Part shown: positions 17,051 to 25,716 of the stretch, piece by piece | Layout of the letters: the number at the start of each line of letters is the position of its first letter | Position numbering within the stretch: position 1 is the stretch's first letter | Source of the DNA: Microlunatus parietis | GTDB taxonomy: Bacteria > Actinomycetota > Actinomycetes > Propionibacteriales > Propionibacteriaceae | Direction: 5' to 3' | NCBI RefSeq assembly: GCF_013407955.1 | Contig: NZ_JACCBU010000001.1 | Span: 2,294,001-2,358,000, forward strand | Length of the DNA: 64,000 bases | Notes under the pieces: model-generated | What the model was told of the DNA's origin: nothing | Database searches by the model: none | Seen by the model: the letters and a program-made list of their open reading frames with translations, nothing else | Made by a program: the position numbers and the translations under genes

Positions 17051-17936
17051 AACCGGCCTTTGCACCAAGCAGCTGGCGCCCGGCGGGACATGCCGAAGGG
17101 GCGGCACGTCACGTCGACAACCGGGCGGCACGTCGCTGCAGGAGTCGCGCGTCGACAACCGGGGCGGCACGCTTGAGGTCGGCTGACTTGGCAGGGGAGC
17201 GTCGACTGCCGACCTACCCAAGCGCAACCCGACCACCAACCGACCCGCGACGAGAACCCGGACCGAAGCCCCCGCCGACCCGGCGCAATCCGACTCATCG
17301 AGTGTGACGTTACGACCACCTGAAATCGATTTCGAAGGTCCGGAACCTCCCACTCGACGCAGGAGGCGCCCTCGATGGCGGCTCGGGCGGGAGAGCCCCC
17401 CGATCGTTGCCCGCGGCCGGCTGTGTCGGTTGTCGACAACCCGACCGGTTCCGACCCGGGCGGGGCGCGGTCCGGTGAGACGGATGTGGGGTGTGGGATC
17501 CTCCCGAGGGCGGCGATGGGCAGCGGCAAGGACGCGGGGGCCACGGAGTCAGGAGTCGCCGTCGACCGGACGACCCAACACCGCGCCAGCAATCCCGAGC
17601 CCCGGCCCGCGGTCACCCGCCGCTCTTCCCGTCCGTCGCCATCCCGCGAAGCCCACACCTCGCGACCGCCGCCCCGAGGCATTCCCACGCCGCTCGTCAA
17701 CCGACCACCCGACCGACCTGGTCGACCCACGCCGCAACTGCGGGTGACAGCTGCGGCGGAGAGCGCCAGTTCGGGGCGCACGCGAGCTCGGTGAGGGTTC
17801 GGCGGCGTGACCGATCCGCGGGCGAGCGGCGACGACGTACGGGCGGGAGTCCAGTTCCCAACTCCGCGCCGACAAGTCACTTCCGCAGCGACACGCCGTC
17901 AAAACGGCCGCTTTGGTGACTGGTCGGCAGAAGGGG
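17051..17936. other. 886-bp stretch without a convincing gene
   Basis: Frames across this stretch are Arg/Pro/Ser-rich and lack any recognisable protein. Visible structure: GTCGACAACCGG at 17113-17124 and 17151-17162, each followed by a GCGGCACG-like string; the palindrome GAAATCGATTTC at 17322-17333; and the 14-bp palindrome GGTTGTCGACAACC at 17428-17441, which shares the GTCGACAACC core. It may be a decayed gene area or an untranslated regulatory zone downstream of the PhyH gene. Confidence 0.5.
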
Positions 17937-18794
17937 TTAGCAGGTGACGTTCTTGCCTTCGCTGCCGAAGATGTCCAGGCGGCGCTGGTCGGGGATCTGG
18001 GGGGTGCCGGCGGGGATGTAGTGCAGCTGGACGGCTCGGCGGCGCTGGTCGGTCCGGTTGGCCGGGGTTCCGTGCTGCAGCAGGCCATGGAAGAACAGGG
18101 CGCCGCCGGGTGGGAGCGGGATCATGGTGTCGCGGCCGCGGTCGACGTCGTCGTCGCAGAGTTGCCAGTCGCGGCGGCGGAAGTGGACCACCGGGCCCTC
18201 GCGATGAGTGCCGGGCATGACGTGCATGCAGCCGTTCTCGGGCGTCGCCGGGTCCAGGGCCAGCCAGACGCCGACGATCGGGGTGCCGGGCTCGAGGGCG
18301 AAGAACGCGTTGTCCTGGTGCCACGGCTTCTCCCGGCCGCCGCCGGGCGGCTTGAGCAGCGCCATGTCCTGCATCATCGTGATGTCCTCGGTGCCGCAGA
18401 GCCGCCGGACGACGGACAGGATCCGTTCGTTCCTCGCCAGTGCGGTCAGCCGCTCGTCCTCCTGGACGAACCACATGAACTTCCGGACCAGATCCATCCG
18501 CTCGTCGCCCGACGCGGCCTCGACCCGGTCGGCGGCCCAGGCCTCGTACTGGATCATCGCCTCGCCCGGCCGGACCAGGACCGCGGCCATCGCGTCGAGC
18601 ACGCCGGCCACCTCGTCGGGCGTCAGCAGCTGCCGTACCGCCAGATAGCCGAGTTCCTCGAACTGGGCGAAGTCGGCGTCGGACAGTTGATCAACACTCT
18701 CTGCGATCCGGCCCGGCTGATCGAACCGATACAGATCCTCCGGATACGGCGCCGGCGTCTCGCCGTCGATCGGGACCGTGCTGGCGTACGACAT
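17937..18794 (-). CDS. Phytanoyl-CoA dioxygenase (PhyH) family protein
   Basis: A 285-residue Fe(II)/2-oxoglutarate oxygenase. The facial triad is HQD in KPWHQDNAFF (about residues 158-160) with the distal histidine in GLLQHGTPAN near 240; the 2-oxoglutarate-binding arginine probably lies shortly after, in DQRRRAVQ. Such enzymes hydroxylate varied small molecules. The ATG is preceded by GGGGAGGG. The substrate is not evident from neighbours (an MFS transporter lies upstream). Confidence 0.85.
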   Translation of the reverse strand: MSYASTVPIDGETPAPYPEDLYRFDQPGRIAESVDQLSDADFAQFEELGYLAVRQLLTPDEVAGVLDAMAAVLVRPGEAMIQYEAWAADRVEAASGDERMDLVRKFMWFVQEDERLTALARNERILSVVRRLCGTEDITMMQDMALLKPPGGGREKPWHQDNAFFALEPGTPIVGVWLALDPATPENGCMHVMPGTHREGPVVHFRRRDWQLCDDDVDRGRDTMIPLPPGGALFFHGLLQHGTPANRTDQRRRAVQLHYIPAGTPQIPDQRRLDIFGSEGKNVTC

Positions 18795-18893
18795 GAACCC
18801 TCCCCTGGGCTCGTGATCAATTCATGATCAACGCTAGGAGGTACGGCCTCCGGCGGGCCATGGCCTGAGGCAACGCGATCATGGACCGAGGTG

Positions 18894-20144
18894 TCAGGCG
18901 CCCGTCGCCGCCCGGCGGGCGAGCATCCCGCGCAGTGCCAGCACCGCCATCGGTACCGCCACCACGGCGGCGATCAGATTGAGGGCCGGGAAGCCGGCCA
19001 GGCCCATCACCAGCCCGGACAGCGCAGACGAGCCGGCCGCCGCCAGGTTCATCAGCGCGTCCGTACCGCCCTGCAGGGAGACCCGGTTCTGATCCGACAC
19101 GGACTCCGCGAGCAGCGAGGAGCCGCCGATCATGCCGGCCGACCAGCCGAGCCCGAGCAGGCCGAGCGCCAGCGAAATGACCGGCCCGGTCGTCGTGTCG
19201 GCGAACCCGCCGAGCACCAGCGCCCCGGCGAAGATGATCACCCCGATCCCGATCACAGCGGCACCGCCGAGCCGATCGGTCAGCCAGCCCATGATCGGGC
19301 TCGCCCCGTACATGCCGAAGATGTGGATGCTGAGCACCAGGCCGACCAGGTCGAGGGTCATCCCGTGATGGGTCATGTGCAGCGGCGTCATCACCATCAC
19401 GCCGACCATGATCGTGTGGGAACAGATCACGGCGATGATCGCCAGCCTGGTCCGCGGATCCTGCAAGCCGGTCCGGATGGCCCGGACCAGACCGGTCGGC
19501 CGCTGCACCAGACGGCTCGGATCATGATCGACTTCGGTGGTGCCGCGGCCGGCCAGGCCGACCGAGAGCACCATCGCGGCGCCGGCGAACGCGATCAAGG
19601 AGAAGAGGTACGGTCCCGTCAGCGGCTCGATCCCGAGGGACCGGCCGAGCCGGCTGCCGACCTCGGACAGATTGGGCCCGGCCACCGAGCCGAGCGTGGT
19701 CGCCCACATCACGACCGAGAGCGCGCGGGCCCGGTAGCGGACGCCGACCACCTCCGCGGCGGCGAATCGCGCCTGCAGCCCGGCGGCGGTGGCGGCGCCG
19801 AACGCTGCCGTACCGACGAAGAGCAGGGGTACGAATTGGACGGCCGCGGCGAGGAAGACCAGCCCGGTCCCGACCAGCGCCAGCAGATAGCCGGCGGCCA
19901 GGCCCCAGCGGCGGCCGCGGCGGCCGGCCAGCCGAGCCAGTGGGATCGCCCACAGGCCGGCGCCGAGCACCGACGAGGTCTGCGCGAAGCCCGCCAGGGC
20001 GACCGTTCCGGACAATCGCTCGGCCAGCAGCCCGCCGACCGCGATGCCGCTGGCGACGCCGACGCCGGCCAGCACCTGGCTGATGATCAAGGCCGCCAGT
20101 CTGCCTCGTCCCCGCGTCTGCGGCAGACCCGCCTCGTTGTTCAC
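18894..20144 (-). CDS. MFS transporter
   Basis: A 416-residue protein with about twelve membrane helices. The loop GWLTDRLGG in the second half matches the family's conserved cytoplasmic loop, and an arginine-rich stretch (RLAGRRGRRWG) follows helix 2. The start is GTG (MNNEAGLPQTRG). The 98 bp to the PhyH gene contain two TGATCA palindromes. It may be co-expressed with PhyH, but the spacing does not prove it. Confidence 0.8.
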   Translation of the reverse strand: MNNEAGLPQTRGRGRLAALIISQVLAGVGVASGIAVGGLLAERLSGTVALAGFAQTSSVLGAGLWAIPLARLAGRRGRRWGLAAGYLLALVGTGLVFLAAAVQFVPLLFVGTAAFGAATAAGLQARFAAAEVVGVRYRARALSVVMWATTLGSVAGPNLSEVGSRLGRSLGIEPLTGPYLFSLIAFAGAAMVLSVGLAGRGTTEVDHDPSRLVQRPTGLVRAIRTGLQDPRTRLAIIAVICSHTIMVGVMVMTPLHMTHHGMTLDLVGLVLSIHIFGMYGASPIMGWLTDRLGGAAVIGIGVIIFAGALVLGGFADTTTGPVISLALGLLGLGWSAGMIGGSSLLAESVSDQNRVSLQGGTDALMNLAAAGSSALSGLVMGLAGFPALNLIAAVVAVPMAVLALRGMLARRAATGA

Positions 20145-20198
20145 GCGGACATCGTGACAAGTCGGACCGACAGTCCGCGAATCGGCCTCCCCCGTTCG

Positions 20199-20215
20199 CC
20201 GGCCCGCCGGGCCGG
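20199..20215 (-). terminator. Hairpin terminator after the DUF1707 gene
   Basis: CCGGCCC and GGGCCGG form a perfect 7-bp stem around GCC, 5 bp after the stop codon on the minus strand. Confidence 0.5.
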
Positions 20216-20220
20216 AAGGG

Positions 20221-20709
20221 TCAGCGCCGAGACGCGACCCGGTGGTCGTGCCGGGCCATCGCCCGGTGGCCGAGGTGCATCGCGGCGGCCCCGCCGACCG
20301 CCGCCGCGGTGCCCCCGACCAGCGCCGCCACGAAGGCGGCCGGCTCCCAGGCCCCGGCCACCAGGAGCAGCAGTCCCGACACCATCAGCCCGCCGATGAG
20401 CAGCAGCAGGCAGATGATGTCGAAGCCGTTCCAGGCCAGGGTCCGGTCGACCGGAATGGGGCCGGGCTGCGGGCCCGGAGCCGGTGCCGGCGTCGTCGGG
20501 ACCCGACGCGGCAGATCGGAGACCAGCTCGATCAGATCGACGACGGTCTGCGCCCGCATCGCACGGGCCAGCCGATCGTCCAGTTCCTCGCCGGTCAGCC
20601 GGCCCGCGGCGAAATGCGCGGCGAGTTCATCGCAGACATCGGAGCGTTCCCGGTCACCGACGCGTTTGGTCAGCCCGGCGCCGCCGTCATGAATCGGTTG
20701 AAGGTCCAC
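20221..20709 (-). CDS. DUF1707 domain membrane protein
   Basis: A 162-residue protein. Residues about 15-60 (VGDRERSDVCDELAAHFAAG, RLTGEELDDRLARAM) are the DUF1707 motif found at the N-terminus of many actinobacterial membrane proteins. Two membrane helices follow a proline-rich linker (IICLLLLIGGLMVSGLLLLV and AAFVAALVGGTAAAVGGAAA). The function is unknown. The GTG at 20709 is chosen because it follows GAGACT by 6 nt and sets the motif close to the N-terminus. Confidence 0.75.
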   Translation of the reverse strand: MDLQPIHDGGAGLTKRVGDRERSDVCDELAAHFAAGRLTGEELDDRLARAMRAQTVVDLIELVSDLPRRVPTTPAPAPGPQPGPIPVDRTLAWNGFDIICLLLLIGGLMVSGLLLLVAGAWEPAAFVAALVGGTAAAVGGAAAMHLGHRAMARHDHRVASRR

Positions 20710-20816
20710 GGCCTCAGTCTCTGCGGGCGTCCCGGCCCAGGGAACCGGGATCGCCGACCCGCAGACCGGGGCCGGACGGCCGCCGCGCAATCCAAGACCA
20801 CGGTCGTATCGGCTTC

Positions 20817-21398
20817 TCACCGACCGCGGGCCGCCACCCGATGCAGCCGGATCGCGGAAATCAGGAAGAAGACCCCGCCGAGGGTCGCGTAGCCTGCCAC
20901 GGTCGTGAGCGACGCGTTCGGTCCGCCGGCCATCAGGAGGAAGCTGGTGCCGGCCAGTACGGAGATCGAGCCGCTGAGGATCATCGCCCACTGCCCGCCG
21001 AGCCGGTAGCGACGGATCGCGACGATCACCTGGACGATGCCGGCGGTGATCGCCCAGATGCCCCAGATCCGAAGCACGGCAGGAATTCCGGCGGTGACGG
21101 CGACCGCCAGGCCGGCGGCGGTGAGCAGGCTCAGCGCCATGTTCAGGTAGAGCGGGACCCTGGGCCGCACCGCGCCCGAGGAACGGAAGTCGATCATGGC
21201 CGCGACGACGTCGAACAGCGGATAGCTCACCAGCAGGACGACCACGGCCGGGTTGATCGTCCGGGCGAACGCCAGCACGAGGAGCGCCCAGACGACGGCG
21301 AAGCCGAAGCGGAGGTAGTACAGGTTGCGCAGCGGCCGGGCGGATCCGGCGACGGTGTCGGAGTCCCGACCGGCGACGGTTTCGGGTGAGCTGGACAT
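20817..21398 (-). CDS. Multi-pass membrane protein, possibly HdeD/DUF308-like
   Basis: A 193-residue protein with about six hydrophobic helices after a short polar N-terminus (MSSSPETVAGRDS), for example VVWALLVLAFARTINPAVVV and AGIPAVLRIWGIWAITAGI. The HdeD resemblance is by general layout only. The ATG at 21398 has AAAGGA 8 nt upstream. It is divergent from a TetR gene across an operator-like region, so it is likely a TetR target. Confidence 0.65.
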   Translation of the reverse strand: MSSSPETVAGRDSDTVAGSARPLRNLYYLRFGFAVVWALLVLAFARTINPAVVVLLVSYPLFDVVAAMIDFRSSGAVRPRVPLYLNMALSLLTAAGLAVAVTAGIPAVLRIWGIWAITAGIVQVIVAIRRYRLGGQWAMILSGSISVLAGTSFLLMAGGPNASLTTVAGYATLGGVFFLISAIRLHRVAARGR

Positions 21399-21419
21399 CG
21401 AGATTCCTTTGAGAGAGAC

Positions 21420-21480
21420 AGAACGATCGGTACACCCGAGCTTGTCTTGACCCGACGACTCTGTCAAGACCGATCGTTCT
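21420..21480. promoter_or_regulatory. Nested inverted repeats, probable TetR operator
   Basis: AGAACGATCGGT (21420-21431) and ACCGATCGTTCT (21469-21480) are perfect inverted copies. Inside them, GTCTTGAC (21444-21451) and GTCAAGAC (21463-21470) form a second perfect pair. The array lies between the divergent membrane-protein and TetR genes. TAGCCT at 21486-21491 is a candidate -10 for the TetR gene. Confidence 0.6.
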
Positions 21481-21523
21481 TTCTGCTAGCCTCGGACCGA
21501 CCGCGACCGAGAGGGGCGACCGG

Positions 21524-22096
21524 ATGTCGGAGGCACGGACTCGGCTGCTGAACACGGCGACCGAACTCTTCTACGCCGAAGGGCTGCACGCCGTCGGGGT
21601 CGACCGGGTCATCGCCGAGGCGCAGGTCACCCGAGCCACGCTCTACCGGCATTTCCGCAGCAAGGACGACCTCCTCGTCGCCTATCTCAACGGTGCCGAC
21701 GAGGCGATCCGCGCCCGCTTGGAGGCGGCCCGAGCCGATCAGGCCAAGCCCGCCGACCTGATCCGGACCGTCGCCCGGTCGATCGCCGACGATCTGCGGC
21801 GGCCCGGGTTCCGCGGCTGCGCGTTCCTCAACGCCGCCGCCGAGTATCCCGAGCCGGATCATCCGGTCCATCGGGCCGTGCTGCGGCACCGCGAGTGGTT
21901 CCTGACCACGATGATCGAACTCTTCTCCGGGATCGGGAAGATCGACCCCGAGCCCGCCGCCCGGCATTTCGTCATGCTCCGCGACGGCGCCATGGCGGCC
22001 GGCTGCCTGAGCGATCCCCGGCCGATCGGCGAGACCTTCCTGCGCGGCGTCGAGGGCCTGCTCACGTACCGCAGCCGGCAGGGTCGTTCCGTTTAG
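21524..22096 (+). CDS. TetR family transcriptional regulator
   Basis: A 190-residue protein. The N-terminal helix-turn-helix (TRLLNTATELFYAEGLHAVG, ATLYRHFRSKDDLL) is typical of TetR, and the C-terminal ligand domain contains a CAFLNAAAEYPEPDHP segment seen in one TetR subgroup. GAGAGGGG before the ATG serves as ribosome binding site. It is followed after 9 nt by a two-component system and likely regulates the divergent membrane-protein gene and itself. Confidence 0.88.
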   Translation: MSEARTRLLNTATELFYAEGLHAVGVDRVIAEAQVTRATLYRHFRSKDDLLVAYLNGADEAIRARLEAARADQAKPADLIRTVARSIADDLRRPGFRGCAFLNAAAEYPEPDHPVHRAVLRHREWFLTTMIELFSGIGKIDPEPAARHFVMLRDGAMAAGCLSDPRPIGETFLRGVEGLLTYRSRQGRSV

Positions 22097-22099
22097 ACT
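22094..22099 (+). promoter_or_regulatory. -10 element of the histidine kinase gene
   Basis: TAGACT, 6 nt before the GTG at 22106, overlapping the TetR stop codon. Confidence 0.45.
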
Positions 22100-22105
22100 C
22101 GCCCC

Positions 22106-23281
22106 GTGAACGCGCCCGGGGATGCCGTCCGTCGCGGCGCCGCCGAGGTGCCCGCGCCGGTCCTGGATGCCCTGCTCGGGGCCGCGGTCGTGATCGTCAT
22201 CGCGATCGGCGTGGCCACGAATCTGACCAGTCCCACCGGCCCGACCGTCGGCGCCTATCTGTTCGCGGTCTTCTTCGGCGCGCTGCTGATGTTCCGCCGC
22301 CGCTTCCCGCTGCCGGTCTTGATCATCACCGCGCTGGGCATGTGCGTCTATTACACGCTGGACTATCCGGCCATCGGGCTCGCGCTGCCGATGGCCGCCG
22401 CGCTCTATTCCGCGGCCGAGAAGGATCTCTCGCTGGCTGCCGCACTGACCGGGCTGGCCATGATCATCTTGTCGATCGTGTTCCAGCTCCGCGACGGCCG
22501 CAACCCGGTCGAGCTGTTCGGTCTCGAGCTGTTGTCCACCGCGGCGCTGATGGCAGCGGCGATCGCGCTCGGCGACGGTACGAGATCGCGCCGCGAGTTG
22601 CGCCGACTCGGTGAACTCCGGGAGCGCGAAGCCCGGGCCCAGGCCGAACGGGAGCGGGCCGACGAACGGCTCGCGCTGTCCCGGGAACTGCACGACGACC
22701 TCGGCCACAGCCTGTCGGTGATCGCCCTGCACGCGGCCTCCGCCGAGGAGGCGGTCACCGACGACCCCGAGGCCGCCCGCGGGTCACTGCACAACGTCCG
22801 CCAGGCCGCGACCGAAGCGCTGCGGCAGCTGCGCGGCACGGTGAAGGTGTTGCGGCGGACCGACGAGCCGGTACCGACGGCGCCGGAGGCCACCCTGGCC
22901 GAGCTGGACCGGATCGCCGCAACGCTGCGCGAGGCCGGGATCGACGTCACGCAAAGGATCTCGGCGCCGGAGCTGCCCGGCGGCGTGTCCGCGGTGGCGT
23001 ACCGGATCGTCCAGGAGGCGACCACCAACGTGATCAAGCACGCCCAGGCCCGGCACGTCACCATCGACGTCCACACCGACGGGCCGGTGCTGCGGATCGA
23101 GGTGAGCGACGACGGCGTCGGAGCCGGCGGATCCCAAGCCGGGCGGGATTTCCGGGCGGGGCAGGGAATCCGCGGGATGGCCGAACGGGCCTCGGCCCTC
23201 GGCGGCACCGTCGGTGTACGATCCGAGTCCGCCGGCACCACCGTTTCCGCATCGCTGCCCCTGGACGAGGAGGGACCATGA
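22106..23281 (+). CDS. Sensor histidine kinase, NarL/DesK type
   Basis: A 391-residue protein. The N-terminal half has about five to six membrane helices (residues 25-160) with little outside, so it probably senses the membrane or a lipid-soluble signal. A linker coiled coil follows, then the HisKA_3 dimerisation motif with the phosphorylated histidine near 195 (LSRELHDDLGHSLSV), and the HATPase domain (QEATTNVIKHAQA, DDGVGAGG). It overlaps the response regulator by 4 nt. Confidence 0.9.
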   Translation: MNAPGDAVRRGAAEVPAPVLDALLGAAVVIVIAIGVATNLTSPTGPTVGAYLFAVFFGALLMFRRRFPLPVLIITALGMCVYYTLDYPAIGLALPMAAALYSAAEKDLSLAAALTGLAMIILSIVFQLRDGRNPVELFGLELLSTAALMAAAIALGDGTRSRRELRRLGELREREARAQAERERADERLALSRELHDDLGHSLSVIALHAASAEEAVTDDPEAARGSLHNVRQAATEALRQLRGTVKVLRRTDEPVPTAPEATLAELDRIAATLREAGIDVTQRISAPELPGGVSAVAYRIVQEATTNVIKHAQARHVTIDVHTDGPVLRIEVSDDGVGAGGSQAGRDFRAGQGIRGMAERASALGGTVGVRSESAGTTVSASLPLDEEGP

Positions 23282-23940
23282 TCACCGTCGCCGTCGTGGA
23301 CGACCAGGCCATGGTCCGGACCGGGCTGATCTCCTTGCTGGACAGGGATCCCGACATCTCGATCGTCGGCGAGGCGAGCAACGGCAAGGACGGCATCGCG
23401 CTGCTCCGGCGGACCCGGCCGGACGTCGCGCTGATGGACATCAGGATGCCGGTGCTGGATGGCATCGAGGCGACCACCATGATCACGGCCGACCCGGAGC
23501 TGAACGGCACCCAGGTGGTGATCTTGACCACCTTCGACGAGGACGAACACGTGCTCGGTGCGATCCGGGCCGGCGCCGCCGGCTTCCTGCTCAAGGACGT
23601 CGAGCCCGACGAACTGCGCCGCTCGGTGCACCTGGTGGCCACCGGATCGGCGCTGCTGGCGCCGTCGGTGACCGGCAAGGTGCTGGCCGAGATCGCCCGG
23701 GCGCGGTCACCGAAGGCGCGGCCGGAACTGGTCGCGGACCTCACCGATCGGGAGCGCGAGGTGCTGGCCGAGGTCGGCCGCGGCCGGTCCAACGACGAGG
23801 TCGGCGCCGTGCTGTTCATCAGCCCGGCCACCGCGCGGACGTACGTCAGCCGGCTGCTCAGCAAGCTCGGCGTCCGGGATCGCGCGCAACTCGTCGTCGT
23901 CGCGTACGAGAGCGGCCTGGTCACGGCCGGGGAGCGCTGA
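23278..23940 (+). CDS. LuxR-type response regulator
   Basis: A 220-residue protein. The receiver domain has the acidic pair VVDDQ, the phosphorylated aspartate D54 in LMDIRMP and the lysine in FLLKDVEPDEL. The C-terminal LuxR helix-turn-helix is LTDREREVLAEVGRGRSNDE followed by PATARTYVSRLLSKL. It is the partner of the kinase encoded just upstream (ATGA overlap) and probably controls the ABC-F gene 6 nt downstream or a distant target. Confidence 0.9.
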   Translation: MITVAVVDDQAMVRTGLISLLDRDPDISIVGEASNGKDGIALLRRTRPDVALMDIRMPVLDGIEATTMITADPELNGTQVVILTTFDEDEHVLGAIRAGAAGFLLKDVEPDELRRSVHLVATGSALLAPSVTGKVLAEIARARSPKARPELVADLTDREREVLAEVGRGRSNDEVGAVLFISPATARTYVSRLLSKLGVRDRAQLVVVAYESGLVTAGER

Positions 23941-23946
23941 AACCGG

Positions 23947-25716
23947 GTGGCCAATCTCGTCAACGCCGAGCGGATCAGCATCGCCTTCGGCACCCGGACC
24001 CTGCTCGACGAGGTGAGCCTCGGCCTGGACCGCGGCGACGTGATCGGCGTCGTCGGTCGCAACGGCGACGGCAAGTCCACCCTGCTGCGGATCCTCACCG
24101 GGGCCCTGGAACCGGACAGCGGCCGGGTCACCCGGTCCGGCGGCGCCTCAGTCGGCTATCTGCACCAGACCGACGACTTCGCGCCCGACGAGACCGTACG
24201 GACCGTGATCGTGGGCGGTGCCGATGATCATGTCTGGGCGGCCGACTCGACCACCCGGTCGATCGTGCAGCACCTGCTCGGCGACGTCGATCTGGACGCC
24301 CGGATCGCGACACTGAGCGGCGGCGAACGGCGCCGGACCGCCCTGGTCCGGCTGATGCTGGCCGGGCACGACCTGCTGGTCCTGGACGAGCCGACCAACC
24401 ATCTCGACGTCGAGGCGGTCGCCTGGCTGGCCGAGCATCTCCGCGCGCTGCAACAGGGCCGCACCGCGATGCTCGTAGTGAGCCACGACCGCTGGTTCCT
24501 GGACGCGATCTGCACCCGGATCTGGGAGGTGCACGACGGAATCGTCGACGGCTACGACGGCGGCTATGCGGCCTATGTGCTGGCCCGGGCCGAACGAGCC
24601 CGGCAGACCGCCCAGATCGAGTCCCGGCGGGCCAATCTGCTGCGCAAGGAGCTGGCCTGGCTACGCCGCGGCGCACCGGCTCGGACCTCGAAGCCGAGGT
24701 TCCGTACCGAAGCCGCGACCGCCCTGATCGAGGACGAGCCGCCGCCCAGGGACACGGTCGAGCTGAGCCGGCTGGCGACCAGCCGGCTGGGCAAGGACGT
24801 GTTCGACCTGCACCGGATCACGCTCCGGGTCGGCGACCGGGAGTTGATCAAGAACCTGGACTGGTCGATCGGGCCCGGGATGCGGATCGGCCTGATCGGC
24901 GTCAACGGTGCCGGCAAGACCACCCTGCTGCGGCTGCTCGCCGGCGAACGGGAACCGGACGCGGGGACGATCAAGCGCGGCCGGACCGTCCAGCTCGGCC
25001 AGCTCAGCCAGACGGTCGGCGAACTGCCCGAGGACGACCGGGTCCGGGACTCGGTCAGCGCAAATCTCACCCAGCTGGCCAGCGGCCGTGAGGTCAGCGC
25101 GACCTCGCTGCTGGAGGACTTCGGCTTCACCGGCGACAAGCTGATGGCCCGGGTCGGCGACCTGTCCGGCGGCGAGCGCCGGCGGCTGCAGTTCCTCCGG
25201 ATCCTGCTCGACGAGCCGAACGTGCTGCTGCTCGACGAGCCGACCAACGATCTCGACATCGACACCCTGACGGTGATCGAGGACTATCTCGACCGCTGGC
25301 CGGGCACGCTGATCGTGGTCACCCATGATCGCTATTTCCTGGAGCGGGTCTGCGACGTGACGTACGCGCTGATGGGTGACGGCCGCTGCGTCCTGCTGCC
25401 CGGCGGGATCGACCAGTACCTTGATCATCGCCGCAACGCCCCGGCGGCCACGAGCACTCCGGAGCCGGAGCCGGCCGAGACCGCGGCACCGAAGCTCTCG
25501 GCGGCCGAGGAACGGCAGACCAAGAAGGACCTGGCCCGGATCGAGCAGCGGCTGCAACGGGCCGAGACCGCCATCGGCAGGCTTCATGATCAGATGGCCG
25601 GGGCGGCGGCCGACTACCAGCGGCTGGCCGAGCTGCAGCGCGACCTGGACGGCCTGACCGCCGAGCGGGACGCGCTGGAGCTGGAGTGGCTGGAGGCCGC
25701 CGAACGGCTCAGTTGA
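23947..25716 (+). CDS. ABC-F family ATPase, Uup-like
   Basis: A 589-residue protein with two ATP-binding domains and no membrane segments. Walker A motifs are GRNGDGKST (residue 37) and GVNGAGKTT (about 320), signatures LSGGERRR in both, and Walker B LLVLDEPTNHLD and LLLLDEPTNDLD. A C-terminal coiled coil (about 520-589) resembles that of Uup. ABC-F proteins act on the ribosome, in translation or antibiotic protection. Its place behind a two-component system hints at inducible expression. Its stop abuts that of the convergent deacetylase gene in one TGATCA. Confidence 0.9.
   Translation: MANLVNAERISIAFGTRTLLDEVSLGLDRGDVIGVVGRNGDGKSTLLRILTGALEPDSGRVTRSGGASVGYLHQTDDFAPDETVRTVIVGGADDHVWAADSTTRSIVQHLLGDVDLDARIATLSGGERRRTALVRLMLAGHDLLVLDEPTNHLDVEAVAWLAEHLRALQQGRTAMLVVSHDRWFLDAICTRIWEVHDGIVDGYDGGYAAYVLARAERARQTAQIESRRANLLRKELAWLRRGAPARTSKPRFRTEAATALIEDEPPPRDTVELSRLATSRLGKDVFDLHRITLRVGDRELIKNLDWSIGPGMRIGLIGVNGAGKTTLLRLLAGEREPDAGTIKRGRTVQLGQLSQTVGELPEDDRVRDSVSANLTQLASGREVSATSLLEDFGFTGDKLMARVGDLSGGERRRLQFLRILLDEPNVLLLDEPTNDLDIDTLTVIEDYLDRWPGTLIVVTHDRYFLERVCDVTYALMGDGRCVLLPGGIDQYLDHRRNAPAATSTPEPEPAETAAPKLSAAEERQTKKDLARIEQRLQRAETAIGRLHDQMAGAAADYQRLAELQRDLDGLTAERDALELEWLEAAERLS

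Noticed and set aside
17035..17880. Minus-strand frame of 281 codons in the gene-free stretch
   Set aside because: The translation is Arg/Pro/Ser/Gly-rich, has no hydrophobic core pattern or motif, and covers short DNA repeats and palindromes; codon use is unlike the neighbours.
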